Assembly: GCF_003589745.1 (NCBI RefSeq)
Contig: NZ_CP032364.1
Span: 1,860,001 to 1,924,000, forward strand
Reading direction: 5' to 3'
Source: Lachnoanaerobaculum umeaense
GTDB taxonomy: Bacteria; Bacillota; Clostridia; Lachnospirales; Lachnospiraceae
DNA length: 64,000 nucleotides
The translations under genes were made by a program, and so were the position numbers. Position 1 is the first letter of the stretch, and each line of letters opens with the position of its first letter. The notes beneath the pieces are model-generated. The model was not told the origin of the DNA. It saw nothing but the letters and a program-made list of their open reading frames with translations, and did no database searches. Below, piece by piece: positions 54,413 through 62,708 of this stretch.

Positions 54413-54891
54413 GGTGTTATCAGCTGCCTCTCATCTTTTTTCTTTGCAGATAATATTGTTCCATGGTCTTTATATTTCTTCAATACAAAATGTGTTGCAG
54501 TTGAAAGTACGGAATCCATAGGTGCCAACTTATCTGAGACAAATTGTGCAACCTCTCTCATGGTTCTGCCCTCAATAAATACTGTAAAGTCAAATGCTCC
54601 ACTCATCAAATATATTGCACTGACTTCTGAAAACTGATAAATTCTTTCCGCAATATTATCAAAACCCATTCCCCTTTGTGGAGTAACTCTTACCTCAATA
54701 AGTGCATTAACCTTTTCATTAGCTGTTTTTTCCCAATTTATCAAAGTATGATAACCACATATCACACCTTCCTTTTCCATATTTGCAATCTCATTTGCAA
54801 CAGCTACTTCATCTTCACCCAATAAAATAGCAAGTTCTACAATATCAATTCTAGAATTTTTCTCAATTATTGACAGTATTTTCTCTCTCAT
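54409..54891 (-). CDS. Lrp/AsnC-family transcriptional regulator
   Basis: 160 residues. Winged helix DNA-binding part (about 1-60; a helix-turn-helix around LAILLGEDEVAVANEIANME) and the RAM ligand-binding domain (about 65-145; ALIEVRVTP, VSAIYLMSGAFDFTVFIEG). Such regulators sense amino acids. It overlaps both neighbours (4 nt with the aminotransferase, 29 nt with the AIR-synthase-like gene), so all are one transcript and the aminotransferase is a likely target. Confidence 0.9.
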   Translation of the reverse strand: MREKILSIIEKNSRIDIVELAILLGEDEVAVANEIANMEKEGVICGYHTLINWEKTANEKVNALIEVRVTPQRGMGFDNIAERIYQFSEVSAIYLMSGAFDFTVFIEGRTMREVAQFVSDKLAPMDSVLSTATHFVLKKYKDHGTILSAKKKDERQLITP

Positions 54892-55465
54892 CTTTTATCA
54901 CCTTAAAAATTTCATCATCTGTAGGCCTATTCACATACTCAATAGCCTCTTTATCAACTATTATTTTATCCGGAGTATCACTTAGATGACCTATTATCTG
55001 TGCAGCGACCCCATTTTCATCTAAAAATTTACAAACTGATATAGGATCTTCAGTTATAATAAGTTTTCCTTCACTTAAAAGTCTATATATATTAAGTCCA
55101 AAATACTCACAAATTTCAATACAAATCTGAATTGCAGTTATTTTTTTTATCTCTATTTCGAAACCGCAACCTAAGGATTTGGCAAGTGTATATATTGACT
55201 TTAATATACCTCCCTCTTTTACATCCGATATTCTATCACTAAAGCCTGCAAATATACTATTTATATCTACAGGCCCTTTAATTGATCTATCATTAGATAT
55301 GGGAGATAAATATCTCCCATAATAACCTCTATTTTCAATATGCTCTAATATACTCTCTAAATATATCTTATTAAAATACCTACTTAAATCATCATAGTAT
55401 TCTCTTATTAATCTAAGAGTACCCTTTAATCCTGCATATCCACAAAATACTATATATTTTTTCAT
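54863..55465 (-). CDS. AIR-synthase-like protein lacking the N-terminal half
   Basis: 200 residues. The segment SIYTLAKSLGCGFEIEIKKI ... ICIEICEYFGLNIYRLLSEGKLIIT matches the C-terminal AIRS_C domain of PurM/HypE/SelD/ThiL-type proteins. The N-terminal ATP-binding AIRS domain, with its glycine-rich DD motifs, is absent; instead about 90 residues with RLIREYYDDLSRYF precede it. It may be a degenerate relative or a binding domain alone, so no reaction is assigned. Its stop lies within the lrp start and its ATG overlaps the vanW stop by one base. Confidence 0.7.
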   Translation of the reverse strand: MKKYIVFCGYAGLKGTLRLIREYYDDLSRYFNKIYLESILEHIENRGYYGRYLSPISNDRSIKGPVDINSIFAGFSDRISDVKEGGILKSIYTLAKSLGCGFEIEIKKITAIQICIEICEYFGLNIYRLLSEGKLIITEDPISVCKFLDENGVAAQIIGHLSDTPDKIIVDKEAIEYVNRPTDDEIFKVIKDERENTVNN

Positions 55466-57075
55466 TACTGACCTTGAGTTATATCCGGATTAAAACCGGG
55501 TCCCAAACTTACATCCGGTGCAGGCGTTGTCTCTTCCGGTACAGAATCTGTAGGAGCTGTATTCTCTGTTGGTTCCTCAGGATTTGTTTCAGCCGGTGCA
55601 GGTGGTGGTGCTGCTGCTGCTCCTGTTCCCCTTATATATACATCATTTGCCATCATATAAGTATCACTTGATACAAGCTCTCTACTTACTTCAACACCGT
55701 CTTCCTTGACAACTTTCCAAAGTTTTGAGACTCTTCCTCTATGTCCATCTGACTGTTTTCTTAAATAGCCGCTAGGCTTTGAAGGATCATCTATATATGT
55801 TTTACCCTTAGCAGTCTCACTGATTACCTCAGACTCAAATTCAATACTTCTATTTGAAGGTCTGTCTTCTTTACCCCAAATAGTGAATGTTACATTTCTT
55901 CCTGATGTAATAGCCTCCACATAAATCGGTGTGCTTCTATTATTTGTCACCTTTATATCCTTATAGTCTCCTGCTATCGCAGCATCACCACTTGGCTGTA
56001 CATAACCAACTATCATAGAGTGATTCTTTCTCTCTGTAATCGTTATCTCTGCTCTCAATGACGCCTCATACAAGGTAGTAGCAATTTGACAAGCTCCACC
56101 ACCTACACTGTCCACTACTAAACCGTTTGCATATGCCTTTGCCATTTTATATCCATTTTTGATTGTAAAAGGATGCATTTTTTCATAGCCTGACAAAGTT
56201 TCTCCCGGCATCAAAAGCACACCATCCATCTTTTCCGTACCAACTGCAATATTTGTAGCTCTCTCAGATGATGATGATGAATAATTTGTAGTAAAAGTTC
56301 CCAAAACATCCTTAATATCTTTTAGATCTTCCGCTTTTACTGTAGCTGTATGCTTTGTAAGCTCTGCAACTATAGTCTCTTCTCCATCCTTTAAAACTGC
56401 TTCTTTAAGTTTTGCTACAGTGGATTCATTATCTATAGCATATCCGTCATGCTCCGGAGTTATCTCAAATGCATCATTTACTCTTTTTATAGTAGCATTT
56501 GCCGGTGCATTTGGATTGGTACTGTTTGCTCTTTCCAAGAATGCATTCAATGCATCCTCATCAAAAGAGATATTTGGAGTAATACTTTCAGGAGTTTCTA
56601 AGAGAACCGAACTCTTTGCAAATCTATCAATCATATTTCCGGAGGTATATTTTTGTGCCTCCTCTAATATGGCATCTTTATTTTCTATATTTGTCCCAAT
56701 CTCCGCATAGCTTGCTTCTACTTTTTCTCCATTAAATTCCAAAATAAAATTCTTTTCATTAATTCTATTTTGAATATTTGTCAATGCATCTTCAAGTGCA
56801 TACATTGTTTTAATATCATCAAAACCCGTTACACTAAATCCCTGTGGAAGCCTTTTTTCAGCTTTTATACCATCATCAGCAACCTCATTTTGGCTCTCAG
56901 GTGTAGCATCACTATCCGTTGATATTTGCCCACCTTCCAAAATCACATCATCAGCAAGCGTCTCCTCATTGGCTGCACTAATATCAAATCTACCTGCCCC
57001 TGTGCTTACACTAAGTCCCAAAATAGCCATAAAAACAGCCATTGAAACTGTTATATTCACTATGTTTTTCTTCAA
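55465..57075 (-). CDS. Secreted VanW-family protein with peptidoglycan-binding-like region
   Basis: 536 residues from TTG 57075 (AAGGAG 4 nt upstream). Signal peptide or signal anchor (about 5-25), a peptidoglycan-binding PG_binding_4-type region (about 85-250), then the VanW domain (about 265-400; ATNIAVG, VLLMPGETLSGYEKMHPF, GGGACQIATTLYEASLRA, ERKNHSMIVGYV). The C terminus is an Ala/Pro/Glu/Thr-rich tail after AAAAPPPAPAE. VanW lies in some vancomycin clusters but its role is unresolved; Clostridia have many such wall proteins unrelated to resistance. Confidence 0.9.
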   Translation of the reverse strand: MKKNIVNITVSMAVFMAILGLSVSTGAGRFDISAANEETLADDVILEGGQISTDSDATPESQNEVADDGIKAEKRLPQGFSVTGFDDIKTMYALEDALTNIQNRINEKNFILEFNGEKVEASYAEIGTNIENKDAILEEAQKYTSGNMIDRFAKSSVLLETPESITPNISFDEDALNAFLERANSTNPNAPANATIKRVNDAFEITPEHDGYAIDNESTVAKLKEAVLKDGEETIVAELTKHTATVKAEDLKDIKDVLGTFTTNYSSSSSERATNIAVGTEKMDGVLLMPGETLSGYEKMHPFTIKNGYKMAKAYANGLVVDSVGGGACQIATTLYEASLRAEITITERKNHSMIVGYVQPSGDAAIAGDYKDIKVTNNRSTPIYVEAITSGRNVTFTIWGKEDRPSNRSIEFESEVISETAKGKTYIDDPSKPSGYLRKQSDGHRGRVSKLWKVVKEDGVEVSRELVSSDTYMMANDVYIRGTGAAAAPPPAPAETNPEEPTENTAPTDSVPEETTPAPDVSLGPGFNPDITQGQ

Positions 57076-57102
57076 CTGTCTCCTTATCCTCTCAATATTA
57101 TT

Positions 57103-57204
57103 TTAAAACCCTTTGATAGCCGCCACTAGTGGCACTACCATTGACAGAACTAGAATTGTTACTATAACTATTGAAACTATTTTTCTTTTCTTCTTACTAT
57201 CCAT
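57103..57204 (-). CDS. 33-residue single-helix membrane peptide
   Basis: ATG 57204 with AGAGG 5 nt upstream, stop TAA 57103. Sequence: a basic start (MDSKKKRK) and a hydrophobic helix IVSIVIVTILVLSMVVPLVAA, ending KGF. This is the layout of a type II single-pass microprotein. It sits in the gap between the DnaQ-type exonuclease and vanW genes, with 27 nt to vanW. Small ORFs of this shape are seen in many Clostridia but I cannot name a family. The ribosome binding site and clear topology support it being real. Confidence 0.65.
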   Translation of the reverse strand: MDSKKKRKIVSIVIVTILVLSMVVPLVAAIKGF

Positions 57205-57290
57205 ATAAACCTCTTTTCTTTTTGAGATAAATACACTTTGCGTAACCTTAGTGAAATCTTTTCAGCTTGATAAGCCGGAGTATTTACGCT
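57205..57290 (-). other. Intergenic leader with long-range hairpin
   Basis: No gene. GCGTAA near 57286 can pair with TTACGC near 57240 across a 35-nt loop, and a small GCTT-ATC-AAGC hairpin lies inside. No T tract and no promoter with both boxes is evident. It may be the 5' leader of the small peptide gene. Confidence 0.3.
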
Positions 57291-57998
57291 TTATAGAGCA
57301 AAATCCCTGCTTCCGGACTTGATTTTATCCATCATTCTCTTAGCCTCAGATTCTGAAAGCAGGTCAATATTTACCTTGCAACCAATTCTATGACAATTTA
57401 GTAATTTCTGCAAGTCCTCTTTAGTTCTTTTTCTAATCGGAATGAATTTTTTAAGTTTTACTCTCATATCCTCAGGTTCTATATCCAAACTGTTATGACT
57501 TTCCAGAATCTCTCTAAATAGTCTATGAGTGTAATAAGCATCACTAAAAGCTCTATGTGCATTTTTTCTTTCTATACCAAAGTAACAACAGGCATCAGTT
57601 AGATTTTTTTTTATATCTGCAGGCAATATCTTCTTGCACAGCTTATATGTATCAAAACCTCTTTTTTCAAAATCTATGCCCACTCTTTTTGCATCTCTTT
57701 TTATAAAACTGTAGTCAAAAATCGTATTATGCCCTAATAAATCGTAGTCCTCACAAAAATCCACTATATTACCTATCACATCATGTATTTCATTTGCTCT
57801 TTCAAGTTCACTTTTCTTTATACCTGTAAGTTCCAAAATCTTTTCATCTATATGCATTTGTGGATTTATTAGACATGAAAAAGTGTCTACTATATGAGCA
57901 TCTTTTATTTTTAAGAGTCCTACCTCTATTATCTTATCCCTGCCAAGCTTTATACCTGTAGTTTCAAGATCAATAGTTATATAATTTGAAATACTCAT
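57291..57998 (-). CDS. DnaQ-type 3'-5' exonuclease
   Basis: 235 residues from ATG 57998, which overlaps the nth stop by 4 nt (ATGA); a longer frame to 58034 would lie in nth. DEDDh exonuclease: YITIDLETTG (Asp, Glu), LLGHNTIFDYSF (Asp) and NAHRAFSDAYYTHRLF (His, Asp). It is similar to the PolC proofreading domain and DinG-type exonucleases but stands alone. The C-terminal 60 residues are basic (KLKKFIPIRKRTKEDLQK). Substrate not fixed; DNA repair or RNA trimming possible. Confidence 0.88.
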   Translation of the reverse strand: MSISNYITIDLETTGIKLGRDKIIEVGLLKIKDAHIVDTFSCLINPQMHIDEKILELTGIKKSELERANEIHDVIGNIVDFCEDYDLLGHNTIFDYSFIKRDAKRVGIDFEKRGFDTYKLCKKILPADIKKNLTDACCYFGIERKNAHRAFSDAYYTHRLFREILESHNSLDIEPEDMRVKLKKFIPIRKRTKEDLQKLLNCHRIGCKVNIDLLSESEAKRMMDKIKSGSRDFAL

Positions 57999-58624
57999 AC
58001 TTTGGCACTTGGACAATCCTCTCTTAAAAAGCATATATCACATTTTTCTCTTCTTGCAATACATATAGTTCTTCCAAGAGTTATCAAATCTGTATTCCAA
58101 ACTATCCAATGATCCTTTGGAAGTATCTCCATAAGTTCAAACTCTATCTTTACAGGGTCATCACTCTCTGTAAAGCCCAATTTTTTAGTAATTCTCTTAA
58201 CATGAGTATCTACCACTATACTTGGTATATTAAATATATTGCCTCTGATAACATTCGCTGTCTTTCTACCTACTCCGGGCAAGGTCAAAAGATCATCAAG
58301 ACTACTTGGGACCTCACCTCCAAAATCTGTTAAAAGCTTTCTGGCACAGGCGATCAAATTCTTCGCTTTATTGTGATAAAATCCTATTGAATGTATATCT
58401 TTCTCCATTTCAGACAAGCTTGCATCCGCAAACTTTTCTAAGCTATCATACTTTTTATACAAGTCTCTTGTCACCATATTTACTCTGGCATCTGTACATT
58501 GTGCACTAAGTATGGTGGCAAATAGAAGCTGCCAGGGAGTATTATACTCTAGATATATAATTTTTTCTGTACCATATGTTGCATCTAGCTTAGCTAATAT
58601 TCTCTCAAGTCGTTTATTCATCAT
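57995..58624 (-). CDS. nth: Endonuclease III
   Basis: 209 residues. Bifunctional glycosylase/AP lyase for oxidised pyrimidines. Helix-hairpin-helix LPGVGRKTANVIRGN with catalytic Lys (near 119), GPD-like VDTHVKRI with the catalytic Asp, and the 4Fe-4S cluster Cys spacing C-x6-C-x2-C-x5-C in CIARREKCDICFLREDC. It overlaps the dCMP deaminase gene by 4 nt. Confidence 0.96.
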   Translation of the reverse strand: MMNKRLERILAKLDATYGTEKIIYLEYNTPWQLLFATILSAQCTDARVNMVTRDLYKKYDSLEKFADASLSEMEKDIHSIGFYHNKAKNLIACARKLLTDFGGEVPSSLDDLLTLPGVGRKTANVIRGNIFNIPSIVVDTHVKRITKKLGFTESDDPVKIEFELMEILPKDHWIVWNTDLITLGRTICIARREKCDICFLREDCPSAKV

Positions 58625-59115
58625 ACCATTATCTCTATTTTCCTTCCACTTGGCTGATATTCATAGTATCTTACTCCTGCAGCATTTAGCATTCTTTTAC
58701 TAGCTCTTACCGAAGGGCTATCAGCGTATTTGTCTTCTTCATATATTATAGTTTTTATTCCGGCCTGTATTATTGCTTTGGCACACTCATTACATGGGAA
58801 TAGGGTTACATATATCTTGCTACCTTCCAAAGAACCGCCTCTATAATTTAATATGGCATTCAATTCACTATGTGTGGAATAAAGATACTTTGCATTATAT
58901 GGATCAGTAGCTTCCAGCTCCTTGCCCCATGGGAATTCTTCATCCGAACATCCTCTTGGAAATCCATTATATCCCATAGAAAGTATTTTATTATCTTCAC
59001 TTACTATACAGGCTCCCACTTGAGTGTTTGGATCTTTTGATCTTCTTGCACTAAGCTTTGCCACACCTATAAAATATTCATCCCAATTTATATAATCTTC
59101 TCTTTTCTCACTCAT
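58621..59115 (-). CDS. dCMP/deoxycytidylate deaminase family protein
   Basis: 164 residues. Zinc deaminase motifs HSELNAI (His, Glu) and PCNECAKAI (two Cys). The N-terminal YFIGVAKLSARRSKDPNTQVGACIV is the dCMP deaminase/ComEB pattern. It supplies dUMP for thymidylate synthesis. AGGTG precedes the ATG. Located between Sua5 and nth in a mixed housekeeping operon. Confidence 0.92.
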   Translation of the reverse strand: MSEKREDYINWDEYFIGVAKLSARRSKDPNTQVGACIVSEDNKILSMGYNGFPRGCSDEEFPWGKELEATDPYNAKYLYSTHSELNAILNYRGGSLEGSKIYVTLFPCNECAKAIIQAGIKTIIYEEDKYADSPSVRASKRMLNAAGVRYYEYQPSGRKIEIMV

Positions 59116-59122
59116 AATTCAC

Positions 59123-60211
59123 CTAAACATCTATTATATTAAAGCCGGCAGCCTTTTTTAGCCTGTTCATTATCGCTCTGCCTATGCCACTTTCATCAAA
59201 CGACTCTGATATAATTTCACTAACTCCAAGTTCATCACATTGTCTAAGCACATCAAAAAGATTATGGGCAATGCTCTCCATATCCATTATACTTCCAAGA
59301 CTCAAAATCTTTATATTATTATTCTTACCTTCCGAATGCAAAACCTTCAAATGTTCATCTATGGTAAGTATTGCAATCCCATGATCCGCCTTTTTAATTT
59401 TTGACCTTAAATAATCTAAAACATCATTCTCATTGCCTTTAATCAGTCTCATATCAGCCTTTGGTGCATAATGCTTATATTTCATGCCCGGAGCCTTTGG
59501 TGCCTCACTATTTGAGAGCAAATTCTCTATAGCCGGGTCTACTTCTACCTCACCACAAATCTCTATAAGCATCTCCAAAGTTATCGCACCCGGTCTTAAC
59601 AATGTTGGAATATCTCCTGTCAGATCCACTATAGTAGACTCTACACCTATTCCAACAGCCCCACCGTCTATTATCATATCTATTCTTCCATTCATATCCT
59701 CAAATACATGAGATGCTCTAGTTGGCGAAGGTCTACCTGAAGTATTTGCACTTGGTGCTGCTACAGGTACTCCGGCTACCTCTATCAAGGATCTTGCTAT
59801 ATTATTCTCAGGCAGTCTGATTGCCACCGTATCTAAGCCTCCACTGGTAGCATCCGGTACAATTTCCTTCTTTTTTAAAACCAAGGTCATAGGCCCTGGC
59901 CAAAACTTTTTTGCCAATTCATAAAATATATGTGGAATTCTCTTTGCAATATGCCAAACATCTTCTACCTTTGAAATATGTACAATCAAAGGATTATCAC
60001 TTGGTCTACCCTTTGCAGCATATATCTTTTTCGCAGCTTCCTCCATCAAGGCATTTGCTCCAAGACCATATACAGTTTCTGTAGGAAAAGCCACAAGACC
60101 TCCATTTTTTATTATATCTGCTGCCAGCTTGATATCACTGTCTTGATATAATTCTTTGAGATCTTTTTTTTCTATTTTTTTTACAATAGTTTCCTTTATC
60201 TCCTGCTTCAA
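59123..60211 (-). CDS. L-threonylcarbamoyladenylate synthase (Sua5 type)
   Basis: 362 residues from TTG 60211 (GGGAG 8 nt upstream). Makes the threonylcarbamoyl-AMP used for t6A37 in tRNA. YrdC domain (about 25-215): LVAFPTETVYGLGANA, GRPSDNPLIVHI, VPVAAPSANTSGRPSPT; Sua5 C-terminal domain (about 240-360) with PGMKYKHYAPKA, the Sua5 linker. The family name in Firmicutes is Sua5/YwlC. It starts one codon after the previous gene. Confidence 0.95.
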   Translation of the reverse strand: MKQEIKETIVKKIEKKDLKELYQDSDIKLAADIIKNGGLVAFPTETVYGLGANALMEEAAKKIYAAKGRPSDNPLIVHISKVEDVWHIAKRIPHIFYELAKKFWPGPMTLVLKKKEIVPDATSGGLDTVAIRLPENNIARSLIEVAGVPVAAPSANTSGRPSPTRASHVFEDMNGRIDMIIDGGAVGIGVESTIVDLTGDIPTLLRPGAITLEMLIEICGEVEVDPAIENLLSNSEAPKAPGMKYKHYAPKADMRLIKGNENDVLDYLRSKIKKADHGIAILTIDEHLKVLHSEGKNNNIKILSLGSIMDMESIAHNLFDVLRQCDELGVSEIISESFDESGIGRAIMNRLKKAAGFNIIDV

Positions 60212-61207
60212 TTACATTTCTCCCAAATCATTTAAATGCTTCTTTTTATTTCTAATAAGTTTCTTTTTCTTGCTTTCCTCGTACTTTTCCTTAACTTCCT
60301 CATATATCGCTGTATCTACTACCTTTGTGGTCTTTATAACATAGTACTCTTCACCATTTTTTCTCACTCTAATCTTACCCCTTACATATCCATGTTCCGG
60401 ACAAAGCCCTATGCAATAATAATTTCTTTGATTTGTAGAAAACCATCTCACCTTTTTCTTTAACATTCTATTGCATCTATCACAAATCAAATCAGAATTG
60501 TGCTTATCCGCTATAGCATCCTCTTTTGTAGGAAACAGAGTGGATACAAACTTTGAATAACCAGAAAAATGCAAATATATCTCTTCTTCACTATTTCTAG
60601 GTACACGATAATAATCCAATGAATAATATTCTCTTACTGAATCAAAATCCATCTTTTGCATTATCTTTGCTGTATAAAGAGCATCTTCAAGGGCATGATG
60701 AAATGGCCTTTTTGTTTCTATTTTTAGCATATTTACAGCTCTCTCAAGTGGTATGCGATCCTGTTCACCATTTGGATATCTAATATTAAAAAGTTTTTGA
60801 ACATCATAATAAAACAATGGATATTCAAAAACATTTTCCACCTCATAAAATTTCATATTTCTTTGAAGTTCTACCAGGTCAAGATTACCCCAGGTGCACA
60901 ATATCTTTTTTTTCTCAATATCATTCATCTCACAAAAGTCAAAAAAATCATGTATTGCCTCTACAAAAGGAACTCCTTTTTTCTTCAGCTCCCCAATGCC
61001 TATTTGCACTACCTCATGAACCTTAAAATGCATCTTCTTATATACTGTGGGCTTTATTACTCTGTGAAACTCATCTACAACATGAAGATTTGAGTCAAGC
61101 TTTATCGCTCCTATTTCTATTATTTCAAAGGGAAGATCTTTATTACTATATTCTCTACCATTTGGACTTTGATTCCATTCCAAATCCAGTACTATATAAC
61201 TATCCAT
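60212..61207 (-). CDS. DEDDh exonuclease with C-terminal zinc-binding region
   Basis: 331 residues from ATG 61207 (AAAGG 5 nt upstream; GTG 61213 overlaps it). ERI-1/KapD-like exonuclease: YIVLDLEWNQSP (Asp, Glu), TWGNLDLVEL (Asp), PFHHALEDALYTAKIM (His, Asp). Residues about 245-275 contain CDRCNRML ... YYCIGLCPEHG, a putative zinc site of an uncommon kind for this family, and a basic C-terminal helix. Related enzymes trim RNA; the target here is unknown. Its ribosome binding site lies just after the yajC terminator. Confidence 0.86.
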   Translation of the reverse strand: MDSYIVLDLEWNQSPNGREYSNKDLPFEIIEIGAIKLDSNLHVVDEFHRVIKPTVYKKMHFKVHEVVQIGIGELKKKGVPFVEAIHDFFDFCEMNDIEKKKILCTWGNLDLVELQRNMKFYEVENVFEYPLFYYDVQKLFNIRYPNGEQDRIPLERAVNMLKIETKRPFHHALEDALYTAKIMQKMDFDSVREYYSLDYYRVPRNSEEEIYLHFSGYSKFVSTLFPTKEDAIADKHNSDLICDRCNRMLKKKVRWFSTNQRNYYCIGLCPEHGYVRGKIRVRKNGEEYYVIKTTKVVDTAIYEEVKEKYEESKKKKLIRNKKKHLNDLGEM

Positions 61208-61219
61208 ATCCACCTTTCC

Positions 61220-61246
61220 AAAAAAAGCACATCCGAAGATGTGCTT
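61220..61246 (-). terminator. Terminator after yajC
   Basis: AAGCACATC, TTCG tetraloop, GATGTGCTT, then a T run on the minus strand. It lies between yajC and the exonuclease gene, directly against the ribosome binding site of the latter, so any transcript that passes through must read the hairpin. Confidence 0.92.
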
Positions 61247-61251
61247 AGAGT

Positions 61252-61557
61252 TTACTCATTTTTCTCGTTTTTTACAATAGCATCTTTTCTCATTGGAATA
61301 CGACAGTTTTTATTGTTTCCAAACTCGACTATCACAGTATCATCTGTAATATCAATCAATACACCGTAAAAACCTGATGCAGTCTCTACTGTATCACCAA
61401 CCTCTAAGCTGGCAAACAATTCAGCCTGTTTAGTCTTTTCTTTTTTATTAGGTCTATAGGCCATAAAGTAAAATATAGCTCCTATAAACACTACATACAT
61501 TAAAATCGCACCTACTCCAATACCACCACCTGCATTCGCATTTGCCAAAATATTCAT
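61252..61557 (-). CDS. yajC: Preprotein translocase subunit YajC
   Basis: 101 residues from ATG 61557 (AGGAGG 3 nt upstream); a longer frame to 61581 overlaps tgt. One N-terminal transmembrane helix (about 15-35), FYFMAYRPNKKEKTKQ, then the soluble domain with VGDTVETASGFYGVLIDI and the ending KDAIV. YajC associates with SecDF. Order secDF-tgt-yajC supports it. Confidence 0.94.
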   Translation of the reverse strand: MNILANANAGGGIGVGAILMYVVFIGAIFYFMAYRPNKKEKTKQAELFASLEVGDTVETASGFYGVLIDITDDTVIVEFGNNKNCRIPMRKDAIVKNEKNE

Positions 61558-61564
61558 AGTCCTC

Positions 61565-62701
61565 CTATTTAGAACCTTCAAGCATAGTTCTTATTTTGTT
61601 ATTTTTATATTCTGTATATCTGTTTTCGCGTATAGCTGTGCGAATCTCACTCATCATTGTATTATAGAAATATAGATTGTGCAATACGCAAAGTCGCATA
61701 CCAAGCATTTCATTAGCTTTTAAGAGATGTCTTATATATCCCCTGGAATATGATCTACAAGCCGGACATTTACACCCCTCTTCTATAGGTCTCTTATCCA
61801 ACTCATATTTCTTATTAAAAAGATTTAATTTACCATAATTTGTATACAAATGGCCATGTCTACCATTTCTACTTGGATAAACACAGTCGAAGAAATCTAC
61901 ACCTCTATCCACTGCTTCAAGTATATTTATAGGAGTTCCTACACCCATCAGATATGTCGGCTTATCCTTTGGCAGATGCTCAACTGTCACATCTAAGATA
62001 TGATACATCTCTTCATGACTCTCACCAACTGCCAGACCTCCTATAGCATATCCATCAAGATTTATTTCACTTATAGCCTTGGCATGTGAAATTCTTATAT
62101 CATCAATAACACCACCCTGATTTATTCCAAAGAGAAGCTGCTCCTTATTGATAGTGTCCTCCAATGAATTGAGTCTGTCCATCTCTGTCTTACATCTTAG
62201 GAGCCATCTGGTAGTACGTGCCACCGAATCCTCTATGTACTTTCTTTCTGCAAGTGCAGGTGGGCATTCATCAAATGCCATAGCTATAGTGGAACCCAGA
62301 TTTGACTGTATCTGCATACTCTCCTCAGGTCCCATAAAAATCTTTCTACCATCAATGTGAGAGTTGAAAGCAACCCCCTCTTCCTTGATTTTCCTAAGCT
62401 TTGCAAGTGAAAACACCTGGAAACCCCCGGAGTCTGTCAGTATAGGTCGATCCCAATTCATAAATTCATGCAAACCACCAAACTCTTTTATAAGCTTATC
62501 GCCCGTCCTTACATGCAGGTGATACGTGTTTGAAAGTTCAATTTGACATCCTATTTCCTTCAGATCATCAGTCGATACTGCTCCCTTTATAGCAGCAACA
62601 GTACCGACATTCATAAAGAGCGGTGTCTCAACAGTGCCATGAACAGTTTCCATAGTAGCACTCTTTGCTCTTTTATCCACAGCCTTTATTTCATATTTCA
62701 T
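61565..62701 (-). CDS. tgt: tRNA-guanine transglycosylase
   Basis: 378 residues. Exchanges G34 for preQ1 (queuosine precursor) in tRNAs with GUN anticodons. Motifs: GTVAAIKGAV, ILTDSGGFQVFSL (Asp), FGINQGGV, the second catalytic Asp in VDFFDCVYPSRNGRHG, and zinc ligands C-x-C-x2-C in CKCPACRSYSRGYIRHL. Complete. Confidence 0.96.
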   Translation of the reverse strand: MKYEIKAVDKRAKSATMETVHGTVETPLFMNVGTVAAIKGAVSTDDLKEIGCQIELSNTYHLHVRTGDKLIKEFGGLHEFMNWDRPILTDSGGFQVFSLAKLRKIKEEGVAFNSHIDGRKIFMGPEESMQIQSNLGSTIAMAFDECPPALAERKYIEDSVARTTRWLLRCKTEMDRLNSLEDTINKEQLLFGINQGGVIDDIRISHAKAISEINLDGYAIGGLAVGESHEEMYHILDVTVEHLPKDKPTYLMGVGTPINILEAVDRGVDFFDCVYPSRNGRHGHLYTNYGKLNLFNKKYELDKRPIEEGCKCPACRSYSRGYIRHLLKANEMLGMRLCVLHNLYFYNTMMSEIRTAIRENRYTEYKNNKIRTMLEGSK

Positions 62702-62708
62702 AAAATAC

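Noticed and set aside
55465..57075. VanW as sign of vancomycin resistance
   Set aside because: No vanH/A/X/Y/R/S genes nearby; VanW-domain proteins are common and unrelated to resistance in Clostridia.
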